This document shows positions 1 through 4,984 of a stretch of DNA of 12,251 bases, piece by piece. Where the stretch lies: NCBI GenBank assembly GCA_934565615.1, contig CAKTIH010000067.1, positions 1 to 12,251 on the forward strand, read 5' to 3'. Numbering within the stretch: position 1 is the first letter of the stretch; each line of letters begins with the position of its first letter. Source of the stretch: an uncultured Oscillospiraceae bacterium. GTDB lineage: Bacteria > Bacillota > Clostridia > Oscillospirales > Oscillospiraceae. The translations under genes and the position numbers were made by a program. A model generated the notes under the pieces. The model did not search any database. It saw nothing but the letters and a program-made list of their open reading frames with translations, and had not been told where the DNA came from.

Positions 1-50
1 TCCGTCAGCGTCTGCGCATTCACCGCCGCCGTCATTTTTGTCTCGTCCAT
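1..50 (-). CDS. Start of a phage structural gene, probably portal protein (partial)
   Basis: Reading leftward from position 50, an ATG opens a frame that runs off the window. The 16 complete codons read MDETKMTAAVNAQTLT. A purine-rich GGAGAGAG sequence lies a few bases upstream of the ATG, as expected of a ribosome binding site. The start lies 16 bp beyond the TerL stop on the same strand. In tailed phages the gene after terL is usually the portal protein, so portal is the best guess, but the visible residues carry no diagnostic motif. The assignment is from gene order only. A small head or scaffold protein would look the same here. Confidence 0.5.
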   Translation of the reverse strand, partial: MDETKMTAAVNAQTLT

Positions 51-66
51 TGCTCTCTCCTGTTTT

Positions 67-1494
67 TTAATATCTCCCCAGCGGATCATTCATCATGACC
101 CGCCTCTCCACCGGCTTCAGCGGTGCCACCGGCCGCGACATGCACATGTACCTCCACTCGTCGCAGACATGATCCTCCATCTCCGTGTCGAGATCCTCCG
201 GTGCCGTCCTGCTGAACATCATCCCCGGCACCGTCCTTATAAAGGCCGCGCAGTTTGAGAATACGTACATCCTGCTGTAGCCCTCCTCGTCGAACTGCAG
301 CCTGTAGTGGCACTGCATCCACCCCGGTATCCTCTCGTTGTCGCCCTTCGTGAAGTACAGCCCGTAGCGCGCCGCCGTGTCCGCAATGCTCTCTCCCCGG
401 CTCGCGTCCCATATCGCGGGATCCGCCACGCCCTCTATCTTCTTCCCCCGCAGCCACGGGTGCTCCCGCTCTATCCGCGCTATCTCCGCAAACTGCTGAT
501 CCGGTGTCCATCGCACGCCCTCGTTCGGGGTGCCCGTGCAGCCGTAAAGCTCAAGTATGCGGTATATCACCCCGTCGTAGTCGATCGCCCACCACGCGCA
601 TGAGAATGGCTTGCCGTAGCCGAAGTCGTACGAGCGCATTATCCGCCAGCCCCGGCAGCTTCCCGTACTCAGGTCGAACGGCTCTATCACGTGTACCCAG
701 CGCCGCTGCGCGCGCAGCTCGTCCGCCGTCAGGCTCTCGCCGTGCGCCTCTGCCGCTCTCATGTCCGGTTCCGTTCTGAAGTCCTCGAAGAACTGTCCCT
801 CGAATATCTCCCAGTTTCCGTAGAGCCATGCGTCTCTGAGCTTCGGCGGCAGCGCCTCAAGCTGCTTTATGTATTGCGGGTCCGCCTCCATCAGCGCTGT
901 GTTGTCCGTTATCAGCGACTGTATGAAGCTGTGCTCCTCCGGCTCCTCGCCCTCCTTGAAGCGCCTGTCTATGAACAGTCTCTTGACCCATGCGTGTCCC
1001 TCTCCCCCGGGGTTGCAGGTGTAGTAGACGCGCTTCGGGAAATCGTTCACCCCGCGCACGCAGGCGCGCAGCTTCTCCATTTTCTCCTCGCTCTGCTGCG
1101 TCGCCTCGTCCACGAACAGCACGTCCACCTCCGTCCCCTGAAAGCGCAGCGCATCCTTGTCGTTGTCGCAGTAGCGGAACAGTATCCTGCTCCCGTTGGG
1201 GAATACGATGTGCTTTTTCCCGTCGTTGTAGCTTGCTATCCTCTCGCTCTCGTCCGCGTAGCAGCCGAGCATTTCGCACAGCGGTATGATGTGGTTTTCC
1301 TGCAGCTCCGGGTAGGTCTTTCTTATTATCATCACCTTTATCCCCGCGTACCGCAGGCACAGCAGCACCGCCTTGACTCTCACCGCCCAGCTCTTCCCGC
1401 CGCCGCGCGCCCCGCCGTAGCCTATGTACTTGTGCTTATCCGCCATAAAAAGGCACTGCTTCTCGCTCGGCTCCGGTATCCTCAGCTCCGCCAT
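67..1494 (-). CDS. terL: Phage terminase large subunit (TerL)
   Basis: This 475-residue protein is the ATPase/nuclease motor that packages phage DNA into proheads and cuts concatemers. The N-terminal ATPase domain has a Walker A loop GGARGGGKS (residues 27-35), a Walker B strand VLFVDE with D129 and E130, and a coupling motif around TCNPGG (159-164). The C-terminal RNase H-like nuclease domain shows the expected acidic residues: SYDFGY (D290), VADPAIWD (D358) and EDHVCDEWRY (D441, D445). Length and motif order are normal, so the gene appears intact. The ATG is preceded by GAGGGAGA. Its usual partner, the small terminase gene, is about 1.7 kb away on the same strand. A plus-strand lipoprotein gene and a palindrome cluster lie between them, which is unusual. 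Confidence 0.95.
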   Translation of the reverse strand: MAELRIPEPSEKQCLFMADKHKYIGYGGARGGGKSWAVRVKAVLLCLRYAGIKVMIIRKTYPELQENHIIPLCEMLGCYADESERIASYNDGKKHIVFPNGSRILFRYCDNDKDALRFQGTEVDVLFVDEATQQSEEKMEKLRACVRGVNDFPKRVYYTCNPGGEGHAWVKRLFIDRRFKEGEEPEEHSFIQSLITDNTALMEADPQYIKQLEALPPKLRDAWLYGNWEIFEGQFFEDFRTEPDMRAAEAHGESLTADELRAQRRWVHVIEPFDLSTGSCRGWRIMRSYDFGYGKPFSCAWWAIDYDGVIYRILELYGCTGTPNEGVRWTPDQQFAEIARIEREHPWLRGKKIEGVADPAIWDASRGESIADTAARYGLYFTKGDNERIPGWMQCHYRLQFDEEGYSRMYVFSNCAAFIRTVPGMMFSRTAPEDLDTEMEDHVCDEWRYMCMSRPVAPLKPVERRVMMNDPLGRY

Positions 1495-1598
1495 TCTCCC
1501 TCATCTCCCATCTGTCCACAGCCCCAACTCCTCCCCCTCCGCACACATTTCTTATGTCTCACGAAAACTCAGTCTTTCTGCTTCATTATTTGTTCATT

Positions 1599-1627
1599 AA
1601 TATCTATAACATCTTTTTAGGTCTCAA
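1599..1627 (-). promoter_or_regulatory. Candidate promoter toward terL
   Basis: On the minus strand TTGAGA (plus positions 1622-1627) is followed after 17 bp by GATATT (1599-1604). It points at terL, whose start is about 100 bp away. The -35 box abuts, back to back, the -35 box of the lipoprotein promoter. The -10 matches consensus at only four of six positions, so this is a candidate. It would give terL its own promoter despite its separation from the small terminase gene. Confidence 0.35.
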
Positions 1628-1656
1628 TTGAACTTTTCCCGTTGCTGTGATACACT
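1628..1656 (+). promoter_or_regulatory. Promoter of the lipoprotein gene
   Basis: TTGAAC (1628-1633), a 17-bp spacer and TACACT (1651-1656) form a plausible sigma-A promoter about 40 bp upstream of the lipoprotein ATG. AGGAGG at 1685-1690 gives a strong ribosome binding site 8 bases before the ATG. An interrupted inverted repeat, CAATTGAAC (1625-1633) and GTTCAACTG (1665-1673), with 8 of 9 bases matching, brackets the -10 region and covers the -35. It could be an operator pair. The repeat is seen in the sequence; a regulatory role is inferred. Confidence 0.6.
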
Positions 1657-1698
1657 GTAAATATGTTCAACTGGAAGTAATTATAGGAGGCAATTAAA

Positions 1699-2691
1699 AT
1701 GAAAAAAATTTTCTCACTTGTCCTCATACTGGTCATGGTGTTCTCCTTATGCGGGTGCAACTCGAACGATGCCGAATTGAAAGCCCGTATAGCAGAGCTT
1801 GAAACAGAGAATGCAGAACTAAAACTGGCAATTGCGACAATGGTTACCCCTTCGTCTGAAAATACTGGCACTGCCAACAAAAAAACTTCACCTTCGCCCG
1901 ATTCACAAGTCGAAGTTGAGTGCCCAAGTGTTGTCATTTCCAACGGTTATCACATAAAAGTAAAAGATGCCTACGTGAAATGCTTAAATACTAACTCATC
2001 TACTTACGACTACGATGGAATGTTTCTGTTTTTCCGTGGGGAAATTATTTCTGTAGATTCAAACCACGAAGATTGGTTGGTTATAACTTTTGATTGCTAT
2101 GACTTAGATGATCGGTATGCAGGTGATGTAATGGCTGTATATGAATCAGGACTCGGTGACAATAGTATCGGAAAAACTATTTCGGGAAATGCGCTTCTCT
2201 GCCTATACGACGCGTCCAAGGCGGTTTATAACGGTGAAAGCGAAACGACGAGTATAACAGCCGATGATAGTCCGGAAGTGTCGGTTTCTGCATCCCCCGC
2301 TGCGCCCACGCCGAAACCTACCGTTAAGCCGTCAACGTCCGCAGCAAGTTATTCAATGTCAGATTTCGTTGAATATGTTGAAAATCGAACGTATTCAGAT
2401 AAAAATCTTAAGGGCAATTGCAAAGTCGAATCCGACGACAGTTCAGTCACAGTTTGGCTGTCTTTTGATGGGCTCGCAACAGAACTACTTACAGAAATGC
2501 TTTCAGGCCAAAAGAGCTCTCACGATTCTTTACAGATTACAATTAAAGCTCTATGTCTCGATTTAATGAACAAAGCCGAAGAATATAAGGTCGACTGTAA
2601 TATTATGGTCGCTCTTCTTAATGACGCCAATCCAGAAAATACTATGATTGCCTACATAGACGGTATAAAGGTCAGCGATTACCTCGATTAA
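1699..2691 (+). CDS. Secreted lipoprotein of unknown function, cargo between the terminase genes
   Basis: This 330-residue protein was not recognised as a named family. Residues 1-17 form a signal peptide (KK, then a hydrophobic stretch) ending in lipobox LCGC, so Cys20 should be lipidated and the protein anchored outside the membrane. A short heptad-like stretch, AELKARIAELETENAELKLA (25-44), suggests a coiled coil. A beta-rich domain spans about 74-178, a Ser/Pro/Thr linker about 191-218, and a second compact domain about 219-330. The gene is clearly AT-richer than both neighbours and uses different third-position bases, which suggests separate ancestry. It has its own promoter, AGGAGG site and a hairpin downstream, and it faces against the phage packaging genes. 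This is the pattern of a moron, an independently expressed prophage cargo gene. Phage morons often alter the host surface or block superinfection; whether this one does is not shown. Confidence 0.85.
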   Translation: MKKIFSLVLILVMVFSLCGCNSNDAELKARIAELETENAELKLAIATMVTPSSENTGTANKKTSPSPDSQVEVECPSVVISNGYHIKVKDAYVKCLNTNSSTYDYDGMFLFFRGEIISVDSNHEDWLVITFDCYDLDDRYAGDVMAVYESGLGDNSIGKTISGNALLCLYDASKAVYNGESETTSITADDSPEVSVSASPAAPTPKPTVKPSTSAASYSMSDFVEYVENRTYSDKNLKGNCKVESDDSSVTVWLSFDGLATELLTEMLSGQKSSHDSLQITIKALCLDLMNKAEEYKVDCNIMVALLNDANPENTMIAYIDGIKVSDYLD

Positions 2692-2756
2692 ACCACAAGC
2701 CTCACCGCGCAAACTCAGTGTTGTCATTCCTAATGCTACATGATATATTGTTATTG

Positions 2757-2839
2757 AAAACACCGCCTTGGCGTGCGGCCTTATTGGCCGCCCTCTGACG
2801 CTCCGCAAGGGGAAAGTCATTTGCCTTGGCGGTGTTTTT
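2757..2839 (+). terminator. Large hairpin with T-run downstream of the lipoprotein gene
   Basis: AAAACACCGCC (2757-2767) pairs perfectly with GGCGGTGTTTT (2828-2838), followed by one more T. Inside is GCGGCC (2775-2780), TTATT, GGCCGC (2786-2791), extended by GCGT (2771-2774) with ACGC (2798-2801). The GC stem ending in T5 could terminate the lipoprotein transcript, although a 60-base internal segment is long for a simple terminator. The branched shape with inverted ends also fits a small interspersed repeat or MITE-like element. It is the first of at least six palindromes in a roughly 550-bp stretch without a credible gene. Confidence 0.55.
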
Positions 2840-2919
2840 CTCTGCCCCACATCGCGCAAATGTCTGCTGCTTCGCGCATCCCCCCTTGCCCCCCGCCATA
2901 CTGTGCTACATTATTTTTC

Positions 2920-2992
2920 AAAGAAGTTTCCCTGTTTTGTGCGCCAGTCTTCGGGCTGGAAGAGCCCAGAGTTGCAGGGAAACTTCTTTTTT
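2920..2992. repeat. Perfect 15-bp inverted repeat with structured loop
   Basis: AAAGAAGTTTCCCTG (2920-2934) is the exact reverse complement of CAGGGAAACTTCTTT (2975-2989), which is followed by three more T residues. The 40-base interval holds two mutually exclusive small stems: CCAG (2944-2947) with CTGG (2956-2959), and GGGCT (2953-2957) with AGCCC (2963-2967). It may act as a terminator on the plus strand, since the right arm ends in six T residues. It may instead be a repeated palindromic element of the host genome. Reading frames through this stretch have no start context or recognisable protein and look accidental. Confidence 0.7.
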
Positions 2993-3034
2993 CCACACCG
3001 GCAGTACCGTCCACCTCCCTCCCCGGAAGGAATC

Positions 3035-3062
3035 AAAGGGAAACCGCGCACGGTTTCTCTTT
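3035..3062. repeat. 12-bp hairpin, third palindrome of the cluster
   Basis: AAAGGGAAACCG (3035-3046) pairs with CGGTTTCTCTTT (3051-3062) around the loop CGCA, with one G-U pair. A wider pairing of TCCACC (3010-3015) with GGTGGA (3074-3079) encloses it, and a T5 run follows at 3082-3086. The whole 3010-3086 block could therefore work as a rightward terminator. No gene overlaps it. Confidence 0.6.
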
Positions 3063-3083
3063 GGCGGTTCAAGGGTGGAGGTT

Positions 3084-3121
3084 TTTAGGAGGCGGGGAAA
3101 GCGGAATCCCCGCCTCCTAAA
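3084..3121. repeat. Perfect 15-bp GC-rich inverted repeat
   Basis: TTTAGGAGGCGGGGA (3084-3098) and TCCCCGCCTCCTAAA (3107-3121) are exact reverse complements separated by the 8-base loop AAGCGGAA. The stem is very stable. There is no T-tract after either arm beyond the arm itself, so a repeated palindromic element or cruciform is as likely as a terminator. Confidence 0.7.
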
Positions 3122-3130
3122 CGACTCTTT

Positions 3131-3186
3131 GGTGACTTTCTGTTCGCACAGAAAGTCACCCCACGGAGTGACCGGCAGCCGGTCAC
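3131..3186. repeat. Tandem pair of palindromes (REP/BIME-like)
   Basis: GGTGACTTTCTGT (3131-3143) pairs perfectly with ACAGAAAGTCACC (3148-3160) over a 4-base loop. Eight bases on, GTGACCGG (3168-3175) pairs with CCGGTCAC (3179-3186) over CAG. Both hairpins reuse the same GGTGAC/GTCACC ends, so the arms can pair in alternative ways. Near-complementary GACTCTTT (3123-3130) and AAAAGACTC (3190-3198) flank the pair. The layout resembles bacterial interspersed mosaic elements, where two related palindromes are joined. The resemblance is inferred from shape and not from a database match. Confidence 0.65.
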
Positions 3187-3239
3187 CGCAAAAGACTCAT
3201 TGAAAAGCTCCCGCAGTTCACCCCGCACCCGCGTCCCCT

Positions 3240-3608
3240 TCACATGCTCAGCTCCTCCGCTTTCCCGATGAACCTCACCGTCAAAGGCTCGCTTGAACGC
3301 GCCGCGTCGGCCTCGTCCTGTATCTCCCGCAGCTCCTTGAGCGCCCCCGTCATCGCCTTGAAGTCCTTGCTGTCAAGCTCCCTGTCCTCGTCGAGCGTTC
3401 TCTCTATCCTCCGCAGCAGCTTTGTTTTCACCTGCTTCATCTTTTCCCCGACGTTTTCTTCGAGGTACTCTTCCCTCTGCCCGGGCCAGTCCTCCTTGAT
3501 GCCGCGGCGCTGTATCGTGCTGTAAGGTGCCGCAAACTCCCGCGAGATCGCCCTGTAGCTCAGCCCGTCCTTGACAAAGCCCGTCCTGATCTTCTCCCAG
3601 TCCGTCAT
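3240..3608 (-). CDS. Phage terminase small subunit-like HTH protein
   Basis: This is a 122-residue protein starting MTDWEKIRTGFVKDGLSYRA. Small terminases recognise the phage packaging site and load DNA onto TerL. Residues about 15-37 (LSYRAISREFAAPYSTIQRR) look like the helix-turn-helix of phage small terminases of Firmicutes, where a Y/F-RxxAxxxxVPxSTxxxR pattern is usual. The rest is charged and helical (about 44-100), fitting an oligomerisation region. The ATG at 3608 overlaps the stop of the upstream cysteine-rich gene in ATGA fashion, which favours this start over a longer in-frame one inside that gene. It is transcribed toward terL but is separated from it by foreign-looking DNA. A generic phage DNA-binding protein cannot be excluded. 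Confidence 0.75.
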   Translation of the reverse strand: MTDWEKIRTGFVKDGLSYRAISREFAAPYSTIQRRGIKEDWPGQREEYLEENVGEKMKQVKTKLLRRIERTLDEDRELDSKDFKAMTGALKELREIQDEADAARSSEPLTVRFIGKAEELSM

Positions 3609-3850
3609 GCTTCCCCGTCCGCGTACTTGCTCTGGTAAATGCTTCTGTATACCGGGCACCTCTCGTATGCGCCCACGCAGAACCTGCCCATGTGCCCGTC
3701 GCGGTTTTCCAGCGTCCTGAAGCTCATCGTCGCCTTTGTCTCCTCCATGCAGCCCTCGCAGGTTATGCTCCGTGCGCTACGCTCGTCCGATATGTAGAAC
3801 GGGCAGCGCACGTCTGCGTCTGTCCAGCATTCTTTTCGGTATTTACTCAT
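3605..3850 (-). CDS. Small cysteine-rich phage protein, probable zinc binder
   Basis: This 81-residue protein has six cysteines at residues 8, 16, 31, 34, 58 and 65, in the arrangement CPFYI, TCEGC, FCVGAYERCPVYR. Spacing such as CxxC at 31-34 and CxxxxxxC at 58-65 suggests zinc coordination. Small proteins with a CPFY...CEG...C...CxVYR pattern are familiar just upstream of small terminase genes in phages of gut Firmicutes; this is recalled knowledge, and their function is not established. The gene overlaps the start of the small terminase by 4 bp and its own start lies inside the end of the preceding 38-residue ORF, so all three are probably translated from one message. Confidence 0.75.
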   Translation of the reverse strand: MSKYRKECWTDADVRCPFYISDERSARSITCEGCMEETKATMSFRTLENRDGHMGRFCVGAYERCPVYRSIYQSKYADGEA

Positions 3851-3959
3851 GCTCTGTTTCCTGCTCCTCCTCGTCGTTTTTCCCGCCGTATACCATCCAC
3901 GGCGGATATCCCGTGCGCTCCATGCACCGCACGGCCGGGTCGTCCGCTATCAGCGTCAC
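3843..3959 (-). CDS. Tiny GTG-start ORF opening the packaging operon
   Basis: A 38-residue frame begins with GTG at 3959, preceded by a strong AAAGGAGGGGGA ribosome binding site. It begins VTLIADDPAVRCMERTGYPP (V read as M), continues WMVYGG and ends in an acidic tail EEEQETEHE. Its TAA overlaps the ATG of the cysteine-rich gene by eight bases, a tight coupling that supports real translation. It is too short for routine ORF callers. The TGYPPW core resembles small unnamed proteins of Clostridia prophages, but no function is known to me. Confidence 0.6.
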   Translation of the reverse strand: MTLIADDPAVRCMERTGYPPWMVYGGKNDEEEQETEHE

Positions 3960-3993
3960 CGCTCCCCCTCCTTTATCATCATCCGCCGTTCCC

Positions 3994-4017
3994 GCAATCT
4001 TATTTTTATAAGATTGC
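3994..4017. promoter_or_regulatory. Perfect palindrome in the divergent phage control region
   Basis: GCAATCTTAT (3994-4003) and ATAAGATTGC (4008-4017) are exact reverse complements around TTTT. The element lies between the packaging operon and the divergent repressor gene, three bases from the -35 box of the repressor promoter. On the minus strand it contains TATAAA, which could be the -10 of the packaging operon. An operator for the adjacent XRE repressor is the simplest reading. A terminator is less likely because no T-run follows on either strand. Confidence 0.6.
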
Positions 4018-4020
4018 CCC

Positions 4021-4049
4021 TTGACTTCTCCGCCGCTTTCTATTAAAAT
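4021..4049 (+). promoter_or_regulatory. Candidate promoter for the repressor gene
   Basis: TTGACT (4021-4026), 17 bp and TAAAAT (4044-4049) make a good sigma-A promoter directed at the XRE gene. It would give a leader of about 140 bases. A smaller dyad, ATCTT (4119-4123) TTT AAGAT (4127-4131), lies in that leader and repeats the ATCTT/AAGAT core of the larger palindrome at 3994-4017. Confidence 0.6.
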
Positions 4050-4194
4050 AAAGCCGTGAGCAGTTCTTTCAGCGGCCAGACATCTTTCTTTTATCTGATT
4101 CGCCTTGGATTATATCTCATCTTTTTAAGATTTTCCAGTGTCTGCTCCCTCTTTTTTGCGATTTGTCATTATGCACATATATGGGGTGATTCTT

Positions 4195-4554
4195 TTGTTC
4201 AATTATGAAAGGTTTGATTCCCTCCGCCGTTCGAAGGGCATCACGCAGAAATTTATCGCGCAGTCCCTTGGCCGCAGCGCCACTCTCTGTCAGGACTGGA
4301 AGCAGCATAAATCCCAGCCGAACGCGGCGCAGCTGTCCGTCCTCGCCTCTATCCTCGATACCACCCCCCAGTACCTCTGCGATGAGAGTGACGAGGTCTC
4401 CCCTCTCTCCTCCGATGATGAGCTTGAGCAGCTCCTCACCGCCCTGCGTGACCGGGAGGATATGCGTCTGCTCTTCAAGCTCGCCAAGGACGCAACGCCT
4501 GACGACGTCCGTCAGGCCGTAAAGATCATCGAAGCCCTGAGAGCGTCAGAATAA
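4195..4554 (+). CDS. XRE-family phage repressor (CI-like)
   Basis: A TTG at 4195 gives a 119-residue protein, MFNYERFDSLRRSKGITQKF onward. This start is preferred over an ATG 57 bases upstream because GGGGTGAT sits at the right distance and homologous repressors begin at this point. The N-terminal domain (about 5-60) is a helix-turn-helix of the lambda-repressor type: GITQKFIAQSLGRSATLCQDW is the recognition unit, and LSVLASILDTTPQYL completes the fold. The C-terminal part (about 76-117) is helical and charged, as in short Firmicute phage repressors, and lacks the Ser-Lys self-cleaving domain of LexA/CI. Such repressors are usually inactivated by a partner protease, and a probable one lies 5 bp downstream. 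It should repress the divergent phage genes and its own promoter. Confidence 0.85.
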   Translation: MFNYERFDSLRRSKGITQKFIAQSLGRSATLCQDWKQHKSQPNAAQLSVLASILDTTPQYLCDESDEVSPLSSDDELEQLLTALRDREDMRLLFKLAKDATPDDVRQAVKIIEALRASE

Positions 4555-4559
4555 GCTCC

Positions 4560-4889
4560 ATGCTCGAATACTATGTCCGCCTTGTCTCTCTGCCCCGTGC
4601 CGTCGAGGGCGTCAGCGTCCCGAATGATGACGGCAGCTTCGATATCTATATAAATTCCCGCCTCTCCCCGCAGCAGCGCGAGGAGACGCTTGAGCACGAG
4701 CTGCGCCATCTGAAGCAGGAGCATTTTTATCTCGACCTGCCACTGTCCCGCATGGAGCGTCAGGCCGACGGCGAACCGCTCAACGTTGTCCTCCACCCGC
4801 CGCAGGGCAAAGTCCCCTGCTTTTATTCCGAGTCCGCCCTTGCCCATTGGCTCCGGACAGTTGCTGCCCAACAGCACATAAAGCTTTGA
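4560..4889 (+). CDS. ImmA/IrrE-like metallopeptidase, probable anti-repressor
   Basis: This 109-residue protein carries the zinc-peptidase motif HELRH (H46, E47, H50) and a downstream ERQAD (E66), which fits the third ligand in the ExxAD helix of ImmA/IrrE proteins. In ICEBs1 of Bacillus, ImmA cleaves the XRE repressor ImmR to release lytic or transfer genes. The same repressor-protease order is seen here with only 5 bp between genes. The ribosome site is weak, which suggests translational coupling to the repressor. The protein is shorter than classical ImmA, so it is a minimal variant. That its substrate is the adjacent repressor is inferred from pairing. The 3' end lies 24 bp before the thrC promoter. 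Confidence 0.75.
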   Translation: MLEYYVRLVSLPRAVEGVSVPNDDGSFDIYINSRLSPQQREETLEHELRHLKQEHFYLDLPLSRMERQADGEPLNVVLHPPQGKVPCFYSESALAHWLRTVAAQQHIKL

Positions 4890-4912
4890 CTCCGTCCGTC
4901 TTTCAAACACAC

Positions 4913-4941
4913 TTGACTTTTTCTCGCGGACGCGCTATATT
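4913..4941 (+). promoter_or_regulatory. Promoter of the thrCB operon
   Basis: TTGACT (4913-4918), a 17-bp spacer and TATATT (4936-4941) give a near-consensus promoter with a start expected about position 4948, some 37 bases before thrC. No attenuator or T-box-like leader fits in the short 5' region. This sets the functional edge between prophage-type genes and core metabolism. Confidence 0.75.
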
Positions 4942-4984
4942 ATCCCCGCCCATATTGTTTAATGAAAATGAAAGAGAGTTTCCT

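Noticed and set aside
691..1620. A 309-codon plus-strand frame across terL
   Set aside because: It is the complement of terL, whose Walker and nuclease motifs are clear. The antisense product is Leu/Arg/Val-rich with no recognisable domain, and no ribosome site supports it.
2768..3203. Overlapping 106-125-codon plus-strand frames in the palindrome island
   Set aside because: They run through perfect inverted repeats, have Pro/Cys/Ser-rich composition and no convincing ribosome binding site. They are best explained as chance frames in GC-rich palindromes.
4181..4194. TATATG just before the repressor start as a -10 box
   Set aside because: A start there would place the transcript beginning on the ribosome binding site. 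The upstream TTGACT/TAAAAT pair is a better promoter.
4847..4984. Longer thrC frame starting inside the peptidase gene
   Set aside because: Family proteins begin at MKYISTRG, a ribosome site precedes that ATG, and the thrC promoter lies inside the extension.
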